NCBI RefSeq assembly: GCF_003952665.1
Contig: NZ_CP017946.1
Location: 2,790,001 to 2,854,000, forward strand
From: Bosea sp. Tri-49
GTDB lineage: Bacteria; Pseudomonadota; Alphaproteobacteria; Rhizobiales; Beijerinckiaceae
Direction: 5' to 3'
Length of the DNA: 64,000 bases
Part shown: positions 54,651 through 63,726 of the stretch, in pieces
Position numbering within the stretch: the first letter of the stretch is position 1
Layout: the number at the start of each line of letters is the position of its first letter
Notes under the pieces: model-generated
Databases searched by the model: none
Told to the model about the DNA's origin: nothing
What the model saw: the letters and a program-made list of their open reading frames with translations, nothing else
Position numbers and translations under genes: made by a program

Positions 54651-55508
54651 TCAGTTCGCCGCCGGCCGGGCTTTCAAGCGCGCCTCGAACCAGTGGCGCG
54701 CCAGTTCGGCCCATTCCTTCGGCGGGTCCTCATGCCCGCCGGCATGCAGCATCAGCGAGACTTGGCGGCCGCTCTCGCAATTCGTCCATGAGCGCTGCCA
54801 GACCGGCCCGCGTACCTCGATCGCATCGGGGCGCGTGGTCTTGCAGCCATCGGTCGCGCGCCAGAGCTGCAGCCCCTCGAACACATCGCCTTGCGCATGG
54901 TTGGGGCCGAGCTGGCGGCCTTCGAGCGGGAAGACCTCGTCGCGCCAGCCATGGGTCTGCAGGATATCGACCGGCCCGGCGCATTTGGTCGGGTGCGGCC
55001 GCCAGAAATTCCCGGCGAGCGGCGCATAGGCTGCGCCGAGATCCGACTGCCGACAGGCGAGATACCAGGTCAGCGAAGCGCCGATCGAGAAACCACCGAC
55101 GAGAACGCGCTTGCGATCGACGTCGAAGCGGGTGACGGCATCGTCGAGCACCTGCTGGGCGAAAGCGAGTTCGTCGCGCTGCTGCGGCGCATCCGGCAGG
55201 AAGGACCAGCCACGGCCATAGCGGCTGCCCTGCATGACGAGCCCGTTCGGGCCAAGCACGACATAGCCTGCCTCGACGAAGGGCTTCAGAACGGAATCCG
55301 CGGCGAGGACCGCATCGCCTCCTCCGCCGGCGCCGTGAAAGAACAGGACAGCCGGGCGCTTCTCTCCGGGTGGCAGTGCAGTTGCGGGCACAGCAGCGTG
55401 ATAGTCGCCGAGCGGAACCTTGCAGGGTTCGGCCTGCGAGCCGCAGGCCTGCGCCGCCGTGCTGGCAAGCCCTAAGAGAAGCGTGGAGAACAGGAAAAGC
55501 CTTGCCAT
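54651..55508 (-). CDS. Exported PHB-depolymerase-type esterase (alpha/beta hydrolase)
   Basis: This 285-residue enzyme has a signal peptide (LFLFSTLLLGLASTAAQA). The alpha/beta hydrolase fold has VLFFHGAGGGGD, the nucleophile Ser in GGFSIGAS, an Asp in WRDEVF and a His in HAGGHEDP. It is related to poly(3-hydroxybutyrate) depolymerases and feruloyl-type esterases; the substrate is open. A small hairpin (CCTCGC / GCGAGG) lies at 55514-55528 just before its start. Confidence 0.85.
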   Translation of the reverse strand: MARLFLFSTLLLGLASTAAQACGSQAEPCKVPLGDYHAAVPATALPPGEKRPAVLFFHGAGGGGDAVLAADSVLKPFVEAGYVVLGPNGLVMQGSRYGRGWSFLPDAPQQRDELAFAQQVLDDAVTRFDVDRKRVLVGGFSIGASLTWYLACRQSDLGAAYAPLAGNFWRPHPTKCAGPVDILQTHGWRDEVFPLEGRQLGPNHAQGDVFEGLQLWRATDGCKTTRPDAIEVRGPVWQRSWTNCESGRQVSLMLHAGGHEDPPKEWAELARHWFEARLKARPAAN

Positions 55509-55630
55509 TGCTACCTCGCGAAGCGAGGCGGGACTATGCCTTGCTGCCTTGAGCGATCAAGCCTTGATGCTGACCAAATCTGGCAGCGATCTGCAGCATC
55601 GACCGACGATTCCTGCCCACGGAGATCACA

Positions 55631-56230
55631 ATGTCCGGCGATGACCGCGCAACGCTCGATTTCTATGCCACCGAGGCGCAAATCTACGCCGGCCGCGCCC
55701 GCGAGCTCGGCCAGGCGCGGTTGCAGCGCTTCGCCGAATTGGTGCCCGCCCGCGGCAAGGTGCTGGAACTCGGCTGTGGCGGCGGGCAGGACAGTGAGGC
55801 CCTGCTCGCGCTCGGCCTCGACGTCAGCCCGACCGACGGCTCGCCCGAACTCGCCGCACAGGCGGCAAAGCGGCTTGGCAGGCCGGTCTCGGTGCTGCTC
55901 TTCGAGGACCTCACGGCGGATGCGGTCTATGACGGCATCTGGGCCAATGCCTGCCTGCTGCATGTCCCGCGCCCGGCCTTGCCCGGCATCCTCGCCAGGA
56001 TTCACCGGGCACTGCGGCCGGGCGGCGTCTTCTACGCCAGCTACAAGGCCGGCGAAGCGGAAGGGCGCGATCGTTTCGGCCGGTTCTACAATTATCCGGA
56101 CACCGAATGGCTGCGCGCGGCCTATGGCGATCTCGGCTGGACCCGCATCGATATCGAAGAGGATATGGGCGGCGGCTACGATCAGGAGCCGACCCGCTGG
56201 CTGCACGCGACAGCGATCAAGTTGTCTTGA
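55631..56230 (+). CDS. Class I SAM-dependent methyltransferase
   Basis: This 199-residue protein has motif I VLELGCGGGQDSEALLALG near residue 39, TDGSPELAAQAA after strand 2, and motif IV WANACLLHV with GGVFYASYK. It is a small-molecule methyltransferase resembling the UbiE/tellurite-type; the substrate is unknown. The start at 55631 has AGATCACA upstream. Confidence 0.83.
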   Translation: MSGDDRATLDFYATEAQIYAGRARELGQARLQRFAELVPARGKVLELGCGGGQDSEALLALGLDVSPTDGSPELAAQAAKRLGRPVSVLLFEDLTADAVYDGIWANACLLHVPRPALPGILARIHRALRPGGVFYASYKAGEAEGRDRFGRFYNYPDTEWLRAAYGDLGWTRIDIEEDMGGGYDQEPTRWLHATAIKLS

Positions 56231-56283
56231 AACGGGTGGCACGGTCTTGACGGTGCGCGACCTGAGCACGACTTGTCGATGTC

Positions 56284-57342
56284 ATGACACGCCGCAAACT
56301 CCTGCGCCTCCTCGGCATCCCCGCTTTGCTCGGGTCCACGGGCTTCGCCTGGGCCTCCTATGCGCGCTCGCGCAATCCCTATTACCAGGGCCCCGTCAGC
56401 GACCACTTCGACGGTCTGATCTTCAGCGACGGGCGGCCGGTCACGAAGGGGCTGGCCGATGTGCTGCGCTGGCAATTCTCGAAGCGCGAACGCGAGGTCT
56501 TTCCGGCCCAGTACGCAGCGCCGCCACAGGACAAGCCGCCGGCGCGCGTCGAGTCCTTACGCGTCGTCCATCTCGGCCATGCCTCGTTCCTGTACCAGAT
56601 CGCCGGCCTCAACATCCTGATCGACCCGGTCTATTCCGAGCGCGCCAGCCCGTTCTCCTTCTTCGGGCCAAAGCGGGTGAACGCGCCAGGCGTCGCCTTC
56701 ACCGATCTGCCGAAGATCGATATCGTGCTGGTCACGCACAACCATTACGACCATCTCGACGTCGAGACGCTGGCGCTGATCCATGCGCGCGACAATCCGC
56801 GCATGATCATGCCGCTCGGCAACGACGCGATCGTCAAGGCGCGCGACGGCTCGATTCGGGCTGAGGCGCATGACTGGGGCGCGCGGCTTGAGCTGTCGGA
56901 CAAGGTCGCGCTCACATTGGTGCCGAGTTATCACTGGTCGGCCCGCGGCGCCTTCGACCGGCGCATGGCGCTGTGGTGCTCCTTCGTGATCGAGACGCCG
57001 GCGGGGAAGCTCTTCCATATCGGCGACACCGGCTATCATGATGGCTCGCTCTATGAGCGGCTTGGCAGGGAGTACGGACCGTTCCGCCTCGCGGCGCTGC
57101 CGATCGGCGCCTATGAGCCGCGCTGGTTCATGAGCGACAACCACATGAATCCGGAAGAGGCGGTGGCGGTGATGCGCTCGCTGCGCGCCGAGCAGGCGCT
57201 CGGCCACCATTGGGGCACGTTCCAGCTCACCGACGAAGGCGTCGGCCGCCCGCCCGAGGCGCTCAAGGTCGCGCTGGAAAAAGCGGGCTTGCCGGAGGAA
57301 CGCTTCCGGCCGATGCAGCCCGGGCTGGTGTGGCAGGCTTGA
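56284..57342 (+). CDS. MBL-fold hydrolase, NAPE-PLD/UlaG-like, membrane-anchored
   Basis: This 352-residue protein begins with a hydrophobic segment (KLLRLLGIPALLGSTGFAWAS) that may be a Tat-like signal or an anchor. The metal motif HNHYDHLD (VTHNHYDH) is followed by GDTGYHDG and GHHWGTF, as in N-acyl-phosphatidylethanolamine phospholipase D-like hydrolases. The substrate is probably a phospholipid or phosphodiester, but not shown. Confidence 0.87.
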   Translation: MTRRKLLRLLGIPALLGSTGFAWASYARSRNPYYQGPVSDHFDGLIFSDGRPVTKGLADVLRWQFSKREREVFPAQYAAPPQDKPPARVESLRVVHLGHASFLYQIAGLNILIDPVYSERASPFSFFGPKRVNAPGVAFTDLPKIDIVLVTHNHYDHLDVETLALIHARDNPRMIMPLGNDAIVKARDGSIRAEAHDWGARLELSDKVALTLVPSYHWSARGAFDRRMALWCSFVIETPAGKLFHIGDTGYHDGSLYERLGREYGPFRLAALPIGAYEPRWFMSDNHMNPEEAVAVMRSLRAEQALGHHWGTFQLTDEGVGRPPEALKVALEKAGLPEERFRPMQPGLVWQA

Positions 57343-57364
57343 GACGAACCCGTCGGTGCGCCGA

Positions 57365-57796
57365 TCAGCCTAAGCCTTCCATGCCTCGCGGCCCCTTCCG
57401 ACGGCGCAGATCGGGATAGGTCACGATATCGCTGTCCGGCCTGCGGCTTCCGACCTCAAGCACCCGAGCCAGGGTAGCCGACCGGTTCTGCAAATGATGG
57501 CCATCGGGAATGCCGGCTTTGAAACCGGCGCTATCGCCCGCGCGCAGAACGGTCTCACCGCCCTCCGCAACAAGGACGACCTCCCCTTCCAAGACATGGA
57601 TGAATTCATCCTCGTCGCTGTGCCAGTGGCGATCGGCAGACCACGCACCGGGCTGAAGCTCGAGAATGTTCACGCCAAACTGGGAGAGATCGACGGCATC
57701 GCTGATCGCGATGCGCTTCCAGCGGCCGGATGGCGGAGCATCACTCGCTCCGCTGCCGATCGTAACTCTGGCCCTGCCGCTGTCGATCCGCCCCAT
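57365..57796 (-). CDS. Cupin-domain protein
   Basis: This protein of about 143 residues has a single cupin barrel. Motif 1 has HWHSDEDEFIHVLEGE, and motif 2 is GIPDGHHLQN, so the metal-binding His/Glu set is kept. No enzymatic function can be assigned. I put the start at 57796 (MGRIDSGRAR), 13 bp downstream of the stop of the GyrI-like gene on the same strand. Confidence 0.8.
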   Translation of the reverse strand: MGRIDSGRARVTIGSGASDAPPSGRWKRIAISDAVDLSQFGVNILELQPGAWSADRHWHSDEDEFIHVLEGEVVLVAEGGETVLRAGDSAGFKAGIPDGHHLQNRSATLARVLEVGSRRPDSDIVTYPDLRRRKGPRGMEGLG

Positions 57797-57809
57797 CGGC
57801 TCATCGCCG

Positions 57810-58688
57810 TCATTTCGGTTGGACGTAGACGTTGATCTCGAGATTCGGGTCGCCGGGATCCTTGAGATCGCTGACATATTCCTCGAGGAACGCGTCCTTC
57901 ACGATGATGTTCTTGGCCTCGAGATAGGCGGTGATGGTCTCATAGGTCGAATCGATGTCGTCATAGGGCGCCGTGTGGACGAAGCGCAGCGAGCGCCCGA
58001 CGGGCGACTGGCCGTTGCGCACGCCGGTCGCCAGCGGCTTGGCAGCGTCCGCAGGCCGGTCGACCGGCAGCATCGCCTCGAATTTGAAGCCGTTGTCGTC
58101 GGTCTCGACGAACAGGCTCAGCGGCCGGCCGGCGACCTTGAGGCCGGCCTTGTCGGCCTCAGCCCGCAGGAGTGCGATGGTCTCCGACAGCTTCTGGAAA
58201 CCCTGATCCCAGCTCGCCTGCCCGGCCAGCAGCAGCACAGGCTTGGCCGACAACTGAATCTCGTCGACATCGGACGGATCGCCCTGCTTGCCGGCAAGCG
58301 TCGCGTTCGGGTTCGGCGCGCCGGTCTGCTGTTGCTGGACGGGCGGGGCCGGCTGCGGAGCGGGCAAGGTCGGCGGCGGCTGGACAGGTTGCGGCTCGAT
58401 CGGCGTCTGCGGCGCCGGCGCGGGCTGGACAGGCTGCGGCACGACCTGCCCTTGCGGCGCCGGCGGCGGCTGCACCGGCTGCGGCTCAGCCGGGACCGGC
58501 GGATTGGCCTGAGTCTGGGTCGGGGCCTGCTGGGCAGGCTGCGCGTTCTGCGCGGGCGTTGCCGCTCCAGGCGGCGCCGCGAGCGGCGTGCTCTCCACGG
58601 CGGTGGGCGGCGCCACACGCGTCTGCGCGGCAGCTGGGTGGACGAAGGCGAGCGCCAGGAGGAGCGCGCTAAATCTCGACTGCCGCAT
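57810..58688 (-). CDS. Exported protein with Pro/Gln-rich linker and GyrI-like domain
   Basis: This 292-residue protein has a signal peptide (FSALLLALAFVHPAAAQ). A low-complexity segment rich in Pro, Gln and Ala spans about residues 22-130, with repeats of QPVQPPP type. A GyrI-like effector-binding domain spans about residues 142-292 (SAKPVLLLAG, HTAPYDDIDSTYETI, EEYVSDLKDPGDPNLEINVYV). GyrI-like domains usually bind small molecules in the cytoplasm, so an exported one behind a flexible linker is unusual. The start at 58688 fits the signal. Confidence 0.82.
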   Translation of the reverse strand: MRQSRFSALLLALAFVHPAAAQTRVAPPTAVESTPLAAPPGAATPAQNAQPAQQAPTQTQANPPVPAEPQPVQPPPAPQGQVVPQPVQPAPAPQTPIEPQPVQPPPTLPAPQPAPPVQQQQTGAPNPNATLAGKQGDPSDVDEIQLSAKPVLLLAGQASWDQGFQKLSETIALLRAEADKAGLKVAGRPLSLFVETDDNGFKFEAMLPVDRPADAAKPLATGVRNGQSPVGRSLRFVHTAPYDDIDSTYETITAYLEAKNIIVKDAFLEEYVSDLKDPGDPNLEINVYVQPK

Positions 58689-58829
58689 ACCCGAACATCC
58701 CGAGCTGACACGACCGATTCGCGCCGCGCCGCAAACTACGACTATCCCGTTACGGCAGGAAGATCGCGAAGGGTGGCATTTTTTCGGCGTCGCGCTCATA
58801 TACCGCCATGATCATGGACATGTGACGAT

Positions 58830-59714
58830 ATGAACGCCCTCGCCAATCGCCGGTTCCTCAAGATGAACGGACTCGGCAACGAGATCACCGTGCTCGATCT
58901 GCGCGGGACGAAGCATCTCGTCTCCAAAGCCGAGGCGCGCGCGATCGCGAGTCAGGAGCACACCCGCTTCGACCAGCTCATGGTGCTGCATGACGCGAAG
59001 GTGGCGGGCACCGATGCCTATGTCCGCATCTACAACACCGACGGATCGGAAGCGGGTGCATGCGGCAACGGCACCCGCTGCGTCGCCTGGGCGATGACCG
59101 CGGACCCGCAGATGGGGCAAGCCGGCCGCGATGGTCTCCTGCTGCAGACCAAGGCCGGCCTCCTGCCGGTGGCGTGCCGGTCGGAGACCGTCTTCACTGT
59201 CGACATGGGCGCACCGCGCCTTGCCTGGGACGAGATCCCGCTGGCCGAGCCCTTCGAGGACACCAGCCGCTTCGAATTGCAGATCGGCCCGATCGACGAT
59301 CCGATCCTACACACGCCCTGCGCCGTCAGCATGGGCAATCCGCACGCGGTCTTCTTCGTCGACGATCCCTATCGCTTCAACCTCGAGCAGATCGGCCCGC
59401 TGCTGGAGAACCATCCGATCTTTCCGGACCGCGCCAATATCGGCCTCGCCGCCGTCAAGGCGCCCGACCATATCGTGCTGCGGGTCTGGGAGCGCGGCGC
59501 CGGCATCACCCGCGCCTGCGGCTCGGGCGCCTGCGCGGCGCTGGTCGCGGCGGTGCGGCGCGAGCTCTCCAATCGCAAGGCGACCGTCAGCCTGCCCGGC
59601 GGCGATCTCATCATCGAATGGCGCGAGAGCGATGGCCATGTACTGATGACCGGGCCGGCGGCGCTCGACTGGGACGGCGTGCTGGAGCCCGAGCTCTTCG
59701 CCGCCGTCGCCTGA
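58830..59714 (+). CDS. dapF: Diaminopimelate epimerase
   Basis: This 294-residue PLP-independent racemase converts LL- to meso-diaminopimelate for lysine and peptidoglycan. The two catalytic cysteines are in GACGNGTRC and [11 protein letters not shown]. The N-terminal [15 protein letters not shown] is typical. Its stop overlaps the mtaB start by 1 bp (TGATG). Confidence 0.96.
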   Translation: MNALANRRFLKMNGLGNEITVLDLRGTKHLVSKAEARAIASQEHTRFDQLMVLHDAKVAGTDAYVRIYNTDGSEAGACGNGTRCVAWAMTADPQMGQAGRDGLLLQTKAGLLPVACRSETVFTVDMGAPRLAWDEIPLAEPFEDTSRFELQIGPIDDPILHTPCAVSMGNPHAVFFVDDPYRFNLEQIGPLLENHPIFPDRANIGLAAVKAPDHIVLRVWERGAGITRACGSGACAALVAAVRRELSNRKATVSLPGGDLIIEWRESDGHVLMTGPAALDWDGVLEPELFAAVA

Positions 59715-60991
59715 TGGTGGTCGAGCTCGTCACCTTCGGCTGCCGGCTCAATCTGGTCGAGAGCGAGACGATCGAACGGCAGGCGCTGGCCGCCGGCCTC
59801 TCCGACCTTGCCGTGATCAATACCTGCGCCGTCACAACGGAAGCGGTGCGCCAGGCCGGCCAGGCGATCCGCCGGCTCGCTCGCGAAAAACCCGAGCGCC
59901 CGATCGTGGTCACCGGCTGTGCCGCGCAGATCGAGCCCGCGCGTTTCGCCGCCATGCCGCAGGTGGCGCGGGTGCTCGGCAATGCCGAGAAGCTCGACAT
60001 GGCGAGCTGGCGAGGCCTCGCAAGCTCGAACAGCCTGCGCACGACGAGCCCGGATGGCGACCCCGCTGGCAAGATCGCAGTCGGTGACATCATGCAAGCC
60101 CGCGACGCCACCCCTCACCGCACGCGGGCGCTGGGCCAGCACACGCGTGGCTTCCTGCAGGTGCAGAACGGCTGCGACCATCGCTGCACCTTCTGCGTCA
60201 TCCCACTCGGGCGCGGCAATGCGCGCTCGGCTGGGGTCGCCGAGGTCGTCGCGCAAGCGCGCCGCCTTGTCGAGGATGGCGCCAGCGAGATCGTGCTGAC
60301 CGGGGTCGATCTGACCAGCTATGGCCGGGAGAGATCCGAGGGGCCGACGCTCGGCGCGCTCGTCGCCGCGATCCTCGCCGCGCTGCCCGAGCTGAAGCGG
60401 CTGCGGCTGTCTTCGCTCGATGCGGTCGAGGTCGACGACGACCTGCGCAGCCTGATCGCCGAAGAGCCTCGGCTGATGCCGCATCTGCATCTGTCGCTGC
60501 AGGCCGGCGACGACCTCGTCCTGAAGCGGATGAAGCGCCGTCACAGCCGCGCCGACGCAGTCCGGTTCTGCGACGAGATGCGCGGGTTGCGCCCAGAGAT
60601 CGTCTTCGGCGCCGACTTGATCGCAGGGTTCCCGACCGAGGATGAAACGATGTTTTCCCGCACGCTCGGCCTGATCGAAGAGTGTGGGCTGTCCTATGTC
60701 CATGGCTTCCCGTTCTCACCCCGGCCCGGCACGCCGGCGGCGCGCATGCCCCAGGTCGCGGGTGGCGAGATCAAGGAGCGGGCAGCTCGGTTGCGCGAAG
60801 CGGCGGAGGCCGCCCATGTCCGGCATCTTGCCGCTCGCATCGGCCGGCCACTCTCGGTCCTGACCGAACGCGGCGACACCGGCCGAGCCGAGGACTTCAC
60901 TCTGGTGCACTTCGGCCGCAGCGTCGCGCCCGGCCAGATCCTGCCGGTGACCGCCCATGCCCAGGCCGGGAAATCCCTGCTCGCGGCTTGA
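59714..60991 (+). CDS. mtaB: tRNA t6A37 methylthiotransferase (MtaB-type radical SAM enzyme)
   Basis: This 425-residue radical-SAM enzyme adds a methylthio group to t6A37 of tRNA. The N-terminal UPF0004 domain has Cys10 (FGCRLN), Cys38 (NTCAVT) and a third Cys in VTGCAAQ, for the second iron-sulfur cluster. The radical-SAM motif is CDHRCTFC. Both are complete. It begins on the dapF stop codon; in many Hyphomicrobiales ftsY follows, but here it does not. Confidence 0.95.
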   Translation: MVVELVTFGCRLNLVESETIERQALAAGLSDLAVINTCAVTTEAVRQAGQAIRRLAREKPERPIVVTGCAAQIEPARFAAMPQVARVLGNAEKLDMASWRGLASSNSLRTTSPDGDPAGKIAVGDIMQARDATPHRTRALGQHTRGFLQVQNGCDHRCTFCVIPLGRGNARSAGVAEVVAQARRLVEDGASEIVLTGVDLTSYGRERSEGPTLGALVAAILAALPELKRLRLSSLDAVEVDDDLRSLIAEEPRLMPHLHLSLQAGDDLVLKRMKRRHSRADAVRFCDEMRGLRPEIVFGADLIAGFPTEDETMFSRTLGLIEECGLSYVHGFPFSPRPGTPAARMPQVAGGEIKERAARLREAAEAAHVRHLAARIGRPLSVLTERGDTGRAEDFTLVHFGRSVAPGQILPVTAHAQAGKSLLAA

Positions 60992-61064
60992 CGTGAAGCC
61001 TGTGCGACGCCCATAGCCGCAACGAACCATCCGTCTCCTCGCTGTCGCAATCGGGAACTAGCTC

Positions 61065-61631
61065 GTGGCCATGATCCGACCGCTCTATCTTTCCGCCGCC
61101 CTCGCCGCCCTGTTCGCCGGAGGCGCCGCCGCACAGTCCTATGGCGATGCCGCGACCAGCCTTTCAGTCGCGCCGCCCGCCGGCTTCAAGGCGGAGGCCG
61201 GCAAGCCGCATCCGCAGTTCGAAGTGACGATCGACATCAGCTCGAAGACCGGCACGCCGAAGGCGGTGAACAGCACCGGCCAGCTCTGCACGCTCGGCTT
61301 CAAGAGCGCGGCGCAGAACGCCAAGCTGACGCGCGAGATCGTCAACGAGCAAATGGCCAAGCCGGAATGGCAGCAGCTCTACCGCGATATGTTCGAGACG
61401 ATCGGCACCGTGTCCGACCTCAAGCTGTTCGAGCACCAGGGCTTCAACGGCATCGAGCTGATCGTCACGCCCAAGGCCGGTCCGAACGCGCTGAGCGTAC
61501 GCATGTTCACCTCGACCCTGGAGACGGCGAAGGGCCGCACAGCGCTGATCTGCGCCACGGACCAAGCGGGGCTCGCTGCCGCGCTGCCGCAGTTCAGGGC
61601 GCTGCGCGCGACGATCCACGCGCCAGAATAA
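61065..61631 (+). CDS. Exported protein of unknown function
   Basis: This protein of about 188 residues has a signal peptide (PLYLSAALAALFAGGAAAQ) and a mature part with two cysteines. It has no recognised domain. The start is GTG at 61065 or ATG at 61071; GGGAAC upstream suits the GTG. It follows mtaB by 73 bp and converges with fadD. Confidence 0.75.
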   Translation: MAMIRPLYLSAALAALFAGGAAAQSYGDAATSLSVAPPAGFKAEAGKPHPQFEVTIDISSKTGTPKAVNSTGQLCTLGFKSAAQNAKLTREIVNEQMAKPEWQQLYRDMFETIGTVSDLKLFEHQGFNGIELIVTPKAGPNALSVRMFTSTLETAKGRTALICATDQAGLAAALPQFRALRATIHAPE

Positions 61632-61644
61632 GTTGCGCTCGGGC

Positions 61645-63366
61645 TCAGACTTTGAGCCCGGCTGCGACCTCTTCGCGTAATGCCCGGCGCAAGACCTTGC
61701 CGACATTGGTCTTCGGCAAGGCGTCGCGGAAGATGATCTGCTTGGGCACCTTGTAGCCGGTCAGGTTCTCCTTGCAGAAGGCGCGCAGCTCATCGGCCGT
61801 GACGGCAGGGTCGCGCTTGACCACGAAAGCGGTCACCGCCTCGCCGGAATGCTCGTCCGGCAGGCCGATGACAGCCGATTCCAGCACTCCCGGGTGCTTG
61901 GCGAGAACGTCCTCGACCTCGTTCGGATAGACGTTGAAACCGGAGACGATGACCATGTCCTTCATCCGGTCGACGACCTTGATCTGCCCGTCCGGCAGGA
62001 GGACGCCGACGTCGCCCGTGCGGAAAAAGCCGTCTGCTGTCATCACCTTGGCGGTCTCGTCCGGCCGGTTCCAATAGCCGGCCATCACCTGCGGTCCGCG
62101 GATGCAGATCTCGCCGGCTTCGCCAGCCGGCATGTCATTACCCTCGGCATCGCGAATGGCGAAGTCGGTCGAAGACAGTGGGTAGCCGATCGTGCCGGTG
62201 AATTCGGCGATGTCGGTGCGGTTGACCGAGGCAACCGGCGAGGTCTCCGACAGGCCGTAGCCTTCGATGATTGGCCGGCCGGTGGCGTCTTTCCAGCGCT
62301 TGGCGACGGCGGCCTGCGTCGCCATGCCGCCGGCGATGGCGAAGCGCAGCTCGGAGAAGTTCACATCCTTGATGTCGGGATGGCTGGCGAGCGCATTGTA
62401 GAGTGTGTTGACGCCGGAAAAGAGCGTGAACCGGCTTCCCTTGAGGATCTTGATGAAGCCGGCGATGTCGCGCGGATTGGCGATCAGCAGGCTCTTGGCG
62501 CCGATGCGCAGCATGAACATGCAGCAGCAGGTCAGCGCAAAGATGTGGTAGAGTGGCAGTGCCGTCACCATGACGTGCTGGTAGTCGCTGCGGCCATGCG
62601 GCGGTTCAAGCTGCCAGCCGAGCCAGAGTGCACATTGCGCGACATTGGAGGCGACGTTGCGGTGGGTCAGCGTCGCGCCTTTGGCAACGCCGGTCGTGCC
62701 GCCGGTATATTGCAGGAAGGCGACATCCTCAGGCGTGATCGTGACCGGGCTCATGGCCCCTGGCTGAGCGAGGATCGTCTTGAGCGGCACCGCGCCCGGC
62801 AGGTTGTAGGGCTTCACCACCTTCTTGATCTTGCGGGCGACGAAATTGACGATCGCCCCCTTGAATCCCATCAGATCGCCGGCCGTCGCGATGACGATCG
62901 ACTCCAGCTTGAGATTGGGCCGAGCTTCCTCGACGACATGGGCGAAATTCTCGATCACGACCAGAGCGCGCGCGCCGGAGTCGTTGAGCTGATGCGTCAG
63001 CTCGCGGGCGGTATAGAGCGGATTGACGTTGACCACGGTGAAGCCACCGAGCAGCGTGCCGAAGATCGTCGCCGGATTGGCCAGGATGTTCGGCATCATC
63101 AGCGCAATGCGGTCACCCTTCTTGAAGCCCTGCGCCTGCAGCCAGGCAGCGAAGGCGCGCGCTGCGCGGCCGACCTCAGAAAAAGTGATCGACTTGCCGA
63201 AGCTCTCGAACGCCTCGCGATCAGGATAAGTCTCGTAAGCGTTACGGATCAGATCCGCCAGCGTACCGACCTGGGCCTCATCGATCGTGGGCGGCACTGC
63301 CGGCGGATAATGCGCCAGCCAGGGACGTGCATCCGGCGCCGACTGAACCGCTGAAACTGCCGTCAT
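61645..63366 (-). CDS. fadD: Long-chain fatty acid-CoA ligase
   Basis: This enzyme of about 573 residues belongs to the AMP-forming superfamily and activates long-chain fatty acids for beta-oxidation. The P-loop is YTGGTTGVAKGA and the A5 motif is EGYGLSETSP. The hinge is KVVDRMKDMVIVSGFNVYP, and the catalytic Lys lies in LPKTNVGKVLRR. GGGAGG sits 6 bp before the ATG at 63366 and directly against 63372, so the former is preferred. A large palindrome at 63513 may be its operator. Confidence 0.94.
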   Translation of the reverse strand: MTAVSAVQSAPDARPWLAHYPPAVPPTIDEAQVGTLADLIRNAYETYPDREAFESFGKSITFSEVGRAARAFAAWLQAQGFKKGDRIALMMPNILANPATIFGTLLGGFTVVNVNPLYTARELTHQLNDSGARALVVIENFAHVVEEARPNLKLESIVIATAGDLMGFKGAIVNFVARKIKKVVKPYNLPGAVPLKTILAQPGAMSPVTITPEDVAFLQYTGGTTGVAKGATLTHRNVASNVAQCALWLGWQLEPPHGRSDYQHVMVTALPLYHIFALTCCCMFMLRIGAKSLLIANPRDIAGFIKILKGSRFTLFSGVNTLYNALASHPDIKDVNFSELRFAIAGGMATQAAVAKRWKDATGRPIIEGYGLSETSPVASVNRTDIAEFTGTIGYPLSSTDFAIRDAEGNDMPAGEAGEICIRGPQVMAGYWNRPDETAKVMTADGFFRTGDVGVLLPDGQIKVVDRMKDMVIVSGFNVYPNEVEDVLAKHPGVLESAVIGLPDEHSGEAVTAFVVKRDPAVTADELRAFCKENLTGYKVPKQIIFRDALPKTNVGKVLRRALREEVAAGLKV

Positions 63367-63512
63367 CGTCATCCTCCCCTCAGCGGCCCGCCCTGTTACC
63401 GGGTGTGGGTACCGCGCCGCGGACGCCCGGCTGCTGGCCGGTCGCGTTCCGCACCTTCTGATTGTCTCACGCTACACTGCGCAAGCCTAGCGGCGGGCGC
63501 AAGCACCCACTA

Positions 63513-63540
63513 CGCAAAAGTTTACATATAAACCTTTGCG
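63513..63540. promoter_or_regulatory. 28-bp palindrome, candidate operator of fadD
   Basis: The left arm CGCAAAAGTTTA and right arm TAAACCTTTGCG differ at one position and surround CATA. The core GTTTA-N4-TAAAC is A/T-rich in a GC-rich region, as expected for a TetR-type binding site. It lies 147 bp upstream of the fadD start. Fatty-acid regulators of the PsrA/FadR type bind sites of similar design, but the identity is not shown. Confidence 0.55.
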
Positions 63541-63573
63541 CTGCAACAGGCCGAAGCCGACGCCTTATCCAAT

Positions 63574-63636
63574 CCCAGCCAAAGCACAAAAACCGAGGCC
63601 GGAGCCGAATCCGGTCGGGTCTAGACAACCCGACCG
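63574..63636 (-). terminator. Candidate terminator of the EF-G-like gene
   Basis: Read on the minus strand, a 9-bp stem (CGGTCGGGT / ACCCGACCG, 63612-63636) is followed by a smaller CCGGA/TCCGG stem and then CCTCGG with five T residues (about 63583-63587). This order suits an intrinsic terminator for the gene ending at 63727. Confidence 0.4.
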
Positions 63637-63726
63637 ATGAATCCGTCCTTCACCTTTTGTTCGTAGACTTTAGTCTAAATATCGTTCCTTCGGTCAGCCT
63701 ACTGTGCAATCGGACCGGAACAGGTT

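Larger units (their letters stand above)
63373..63726. other. 354-bp intergenic region with three dyads
   Basis: This gap separates fadD from the EF-G-like gene to the right; both lie on the minus strand. It holds a 28-bp palindrome at 63513-63540, a 9-bp-stem hairpin at 63612-63636 and a 14-bp palindrome TAGACT-TT-AGTCTA at 63664-63677. I see no gene in it. Confidence 0.7.
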
